A DNA stretch of 64,000 bases from Plasmodium relictum. Its lineage: Eukaryota; Apicomplexa; Aconoidasida; Haemosporida; Plasmodiidae. Position 1 is the first letter of the stretch. The number at the start of each line of letters is the position of its first letter. The stretch lies in NCBI RefSeq assembly GCF_900005765.1, contig NC_041682.1, positions 251,636 through 315,635 of the forward strand, given 5' to 3'. The notes beneath the pieces are model-generated. The model did no database searches and was not told the origin of the DNA. It was given only the letters and a program-made list of their open reading frames with translations. Made by a program: the position numbers and the translations under genes. Below, one piece after another: positions 60,662-64,000 of this stretch.

Positions 60662-61462
60662 TATAGTATTTAAAAAAAGTTATTAATCATATTTTTTTTT
60701 TTCTGTTCGTTAAAAATATTTTAAATTTCTATGAAAACTTTAAAAAATAGATAAGTAAATTAATAAATAAAATAATGATAAATTTACATTAATGTCAAAC
60801 AAGGAAGATAAGAAAAAAAAGGAAAATAAACAAAAAAAAAAAAAAAATTTGGTGAATTAAAAATATGGCATTGTATCAATAATTGTTCCATAAATTTTCA
60901 AGTACATTTCCACGATATAAAAATATTTCACTTTAAAAAAAAAAAAAGATAATAATGATATATTTATATTAATATAAATAGTAATCAAACGTATGCTTGT
61001 GAGATTAAAAAAAATAACTAATTTATGAAAGTTATCAATAAAAATATATAAACAGAATAATTTTAAAAGATAAAGATTTAATACGAAATATGCTTTGTTT
61101 AAATAAATGAAAAATATAGAAAACTTTAAAATTAATGGAAATTGAAAAAAAAAAAAAAAAAGTGTATAACATTCAATAATTTGTAAATAGTAGGTATATA
61201 TATATATGAAATTACGAATATTTTTCTTAAATAATTCTATATTGATAAATTTCTATTATTATAAAAAAATTCTACTTAAAAATATAAATTACTATTATAA
61301 CCAAGAAATAAAGAATCAGTAAAAAAATATATTAAAAAAGCAAAGTTTTTTTTTATAAAAAAGTCAAATTATAATATTCCTAAAAATTTATTTATATATT
61401 TTTTTTTTTGTTGTAGACATATATACCTCTTTTTTAATGTATTGTTATCTTTTTTTTTTTTT
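60235..61462. other. Intergenic region, TBL2-like 5' flank
   Basis: About 1.2 kb between two minus-strand genes. It contains (AT)n runs near 60529-60556 and 60641-60665 and several poly-A tracts. No gene or motif is visible. Confidence 0.7.
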
Positions 61463-64000
61463 TTATCTATCTATTGTAATAATTTCACTTTTTTTTCCTA
61501 AATCATCATTTAATATTTTTGGTACTTTTTTTGTATGAGTATTTTGATCAAAAAAATCTTCTATGAATAAATCTTGGTAATTATAATAATTAAAATTTTT
61601 TCTTTTTACTTTTTTTCTACAATGGTAAAAAATTATATATTTATAAATAATATCACACATATTACTATTGTTTAAATGATACAAATTTTCTTTAAAGAAA
61701 AAATCAATCTTCTTAATATTATAACATATATTTGGTACAATATAGTTAAATGATGTATTTTCATAAATTTTACTTAATAAATAATTGTGTATTAATTTTA
61801 AATCAATTATACATGAATTATGTAAATTAATTATTAAATTTAAATTTTTATAAAATGTTTTCTTAACTATATTTTGGCAATATATGGTAAACCAAAAGTT
61901 ATTGTTTTCATGTATATCAAAAACTTTGATAGTGTAACAAAATTTTCTTAATTTTTTTCTTTTTTTTATTATCATATATTTATTGGTGTTACTAAAAATT
62001 CTATTTAAATTGTATTTAAAAATATTTTTTAACATTTTAAAATTTTTTATATCAATTTTTTTTTTAAAAACATTATTAAATACTCTTTTCAAGTGTACAT
62101 GAGAAAAATATTTTTCATCAAACATATTAGAACTGTAAAATTTTACAACATCATTTAGCATAATTTTTTTTTTAAATAACAATTTTTCAATTTGTTGTGA
62201 ATTTTTCAAATAATTTTTAATTACTTCCTTATTTATTTTTTTAATAATCTCAAGCGAAGAATTATTATAAAAAATTTCATTTAAGAAAGGTTTATAATTA
62301 TTATTCATGCATTTTTTTGCTTCCATATTTTCATTTTCACTAGCTTTTTTCTTAATATAATTAGAATCATTTTTTGGGAAATCTATTTCATTTCTTATTA
62401 AATATTCTTCTCTTATTGCTCCAAACTTTTCCATATTTTCTTTTTCTTGAATAGTATTATTATCTATATTATTTTCAAAGTTCACTTTTTCAAAAATATT
62501 ATCAGAGTTACGATTCATTTTATATAATTCACATAAATTTATATTTTCTTTATAACTTTGTATTTTAAAAAAAAACACATTTTTCTTTATATTCTTAAAA
62601 AATTCGTCTATATTTTTCATGACGTATATTATATATGAATTAAGGTATCTATTATATTCATTAATATCAGAATTTTTTGGAATTTTTGAATTTAAGGATT
62701 TTATTTCAGTACAAATCCTGTCATCATTAAAATTATTATTGAATTTATAATCAATATTATCCCCGTTATTATATTTATTATCATTATTGATATTTTTATC
62801 AACAATCACAACATTAATATTATTATTACTTAAATCTTCAAGCAAAATTTTTTCTTTCTTTGAATTATATGAAATTGTTTCCTCTTTTAAGGCATCGTCA
62901 TTTGAATTTTTATTAATATTAGTAGTTGAAAATTTATCTCTTAAATTGTGATTCATATATTTAATTATATCCTTCTCACAATCTATATTATTAATATCAT
63001 ATATTTTTTCATGTTTCCCATTTACATGATACATTCTACTATTATATTCCTTATTACTGCCATTATAACACTCATCACTCTTATATTTACTATTATTACT
63101 ACTATTAGTAGTACTCATATTGTTACTATCATTGTTATCATTATTATTATCACCATTGTTAATAAAATAATTTTCAATTAAAAAATCATATAATTTTTCA
63201 TCGTTTTTTTCTATTATTTCTTCTTTTTTATTTAATTTATCTTCTATGTCTAATTTAAATCCATTTTTTCCCTCACTTTCTAGTTGATTCAACTTATACT
63301 CATTAATTTTATTTTTTTCTTTTTCTATTTCTATTTCTTTTAGTTTATTTAATTTTTCATCATCATCTTCAACTTCATCCTCATCATCATCTTCATCATC
63401 ATCTTCATCTTCATCATCATATACGTCAGCATCGTCATTTTTCTCATCATAGTACTCTTCATCAAATTCTTTTTCTTTTTCATTTTCATTACCTTCATCA
63501 AATATTTTTTCATCTTCTTCTATGTGTGAAATATTTTGTTGAATAATTTTTTTCTTCCTTTTTCTTTTTTTTTTTTTTTTCTTCTCATCTTCTAGATTTT
63601 TTGTCTTCATCTCTTCCATTTCTTTTTTTTCTTTTTGAAAATTCGAATTACTCAAATTAGTATCTACTTCATCTCCTTCATCTTCATCTTGATCTTCTTC
63701 TTGAGTGTTATTTTTCTCTTGATCAAAAATAATCATTTTTTTATCTCCCTCACTAATATAATTGAACTTTTCCATAAAAATAGAAATATGTTTGCTCATC
63801 ATTTCCGCTAATTTTTCGTCATTCCTTGTGAAATAACCTCCATGAGATCTTAATTTATTTAAAAACATAAGAACACCGACAACTTCATTATTTTTATCCA
63901 AAATGGGTGCAGCTAAAATAGTTCTTGTTTTAAAATTAAATTTTTTATCATGAGAAGGGTTATATAGTTCATTATTTAATACATTTTTACAATTAATAAT
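61463..64000 (-). CDS. GAF-domain protein, 5' end outside the window
   Basis: The frame is open through the right edge, so the N-terminus is missing; 845 residues are visible. The first ~90 visible residues form the C-terminal half of a GAF domain: FKTRTILAAPILDKNNEVVGVLMFLNK, then FTRNDEKLAEMMSKHISIFM. These match the GAF strands T-x-[ST]-[IL]-L-x-x-P-[IV] and G-V-[IL]-x-x-x-N-K, with F-x-x-x-D-E-x-L, as in phosphodiesterase-type GAF domains. Then comes a very acidic, Asp/Glu-rich and Asn-rich region to about residue 480, followed by a C-terminal Lys/Phe/Asn/Tyr-rich region with no recognisable catalytic domain. From memory, P. falciparum has a 'GAF domain-related protein' in this chromosomal context. 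Whether it binds cyclic nucleotides cannot be judged from the visible half. Confidence 0.82.
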   Translation of the reverse strand: MINCKNVLNNELYNPSHDKKFNFKTRTILAAPILDKNNEVVGVLMFLNKLRSHGGYFTRNDEKLAEMMSKHISIFMEKFNYISEGDKKMIIFDQEKNNTQEEDQDEDEGDEVDTNLSNSNFQKEKKEMEEMKTKNLEDEKKKKKKRKRKKKIIQQNISHIEEDEKIFDEGNENEKEKEFDEEYYDEKNDDADVYDDEDEDDDEDDDEDEVEDDDEKLNKLKEIEIEKEKNKINEYKLNQLESEGKNGFKLDIEDKLNKKEEIIEKNDEKLYDFLIENYFINNGDNNNDNNDSNNMSTTNSSNNSKYKSDECYNGSNKEYNSRMYHVNGKHEKIYDINNIDCEKDIIKYMNHNLRDKFSTTNINKNSNDDALKEETISYNSKKEKILLEDLSNNNINVVIVDKNINNDNKYNNGDNIDYKFNNNFNDDRICTEIKSLNSKIPKNSDINEYNRYLNSYIIYVMKNIDEFFKNIKKNVFFFKIQSYKENINLCELYKMNRNSDNIFEKVNFENNIDNNTIQEKENMEKFGAIREEYLIRNEIDFPKNDSNYIKKKASENENMEAKKCMNNNYKPFLNEIFYNNSSLEIIKKINKEVIKNYLKNSQQIEKLLFKKKIMLNDVVKFYSSNMFDEKYFSHVHLKRVFNNVFKKKIDIKNFKMLKNIFKYNLNRIFSNTNKYMIIKKRKKLRKFCYTIKVFDIHENNNFWFTIYCQNIVKKTFYKNLNLIINLHNSCIIDLKLIHNYLLSKIYENTSFNYIVPNICYNIKKIDFFFKENLYHLNNSNMCDIIYKYIIFYHCRKKVKRKNFNYYNYQDLFIEDFFDQNTHTKKVPKILNDDLGKKSEIITIDR

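Noticed and set aside
1-64000. Centromere, tRNA, rRNA, transposon or CRISPR content
   Set aside because: No multi-kilobase near-pure A/T block with tandem repeats fits a centromere, no cloverleaf-like GC patches were found, and there is no transposase or spaced palindromic repeat array.

Overview
The window is nuclear DNA of a malaria parasite (genus Plasmodium). The signs are extreme A/T richness with long T/A homopolymers and (AT)n microsatellites between genes, Asn/Lys/Asp/Ser low-complexity inserts inside proteins, short AT-rich GT..AG introns, and a recognisable set of Plasmodium genes, above all SPATR, TKL1 and an LFTR-type aminoacyl-tRNA transferase. From memory, the gene set and order match a block of P. 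falciparum chromosome 2. Composition by eye suits Laverania or the avian malaria group, but the species cannot be settled from the sequence alone. There are no rRNA or tRNA genes, insertion sequences, CRISPR arrays or viral elements that I can see.

Layout, left to right. 1-12725: an Hsp40 of SIS1 type (-), a small one-membrane-span protein (-), a leucyl/phenylalanyl-tRNA-protein transferase (-), a MATE transporter (-) and, divergently, an SRR1-like protein (+). 13341-14218: the secreted invasion protein SPATR (-). 15427-36191: two very large head-to-head genes. From sequence features I assign them to the nuclear-pore inner ring: a Nup155/Nup170-family protein of 3221 residues (-) and a probable Nup188/Nup205-family protein of 3198 residues (+). 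36625-39555: eRF1 (-) divergent from an organellar ribosomal protein L7/L12 (+). 40005-45395: a giant Asn-rich protein (-) whose 5' end is split by two compensating frameshifts. 46296-49799: a nucleotide-sugar-transporter-like DMT protein (-) divergent from a degenerate RluA-type pseudouridine-synthase homologue with a mitochondrial presequence (+). 50104-58243: cytosolic AsnRS (-), the MORN-SAM-kinase protein TKL1 (-) and ALG14 (-). 58261-60234: a seven-exon TBL2-like membrane-anchored WD40 protein (-), ending 17 bp from the ALG14 start codon. 61463 to the right edge: a GAF-domain protein (-), cut by the window end.

I rebuilt the intron-containing genes by hand on both strands; all junctions given keep the reading frame and use GT..AG. 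The genes are mostly independent housekeeping units: translation (eRF1, AsnRS, L7/L12), protein fate (Hsp40, LFTR), ER glycosylation and membrane (ALG14, TBL2-like, sugar-nucleotide transporter), and nuclear pore (two genes). The most noteworthy points are the divergent nucleoporin pair, the RluA-like pseudo-enzyme, the duplicated L7/L12 presequence, the 17-bp TBL2/ALG14 spacing, the frameshifted Asn-rich gene and a possible unannotated small gene near 4.7-4.9 kb.
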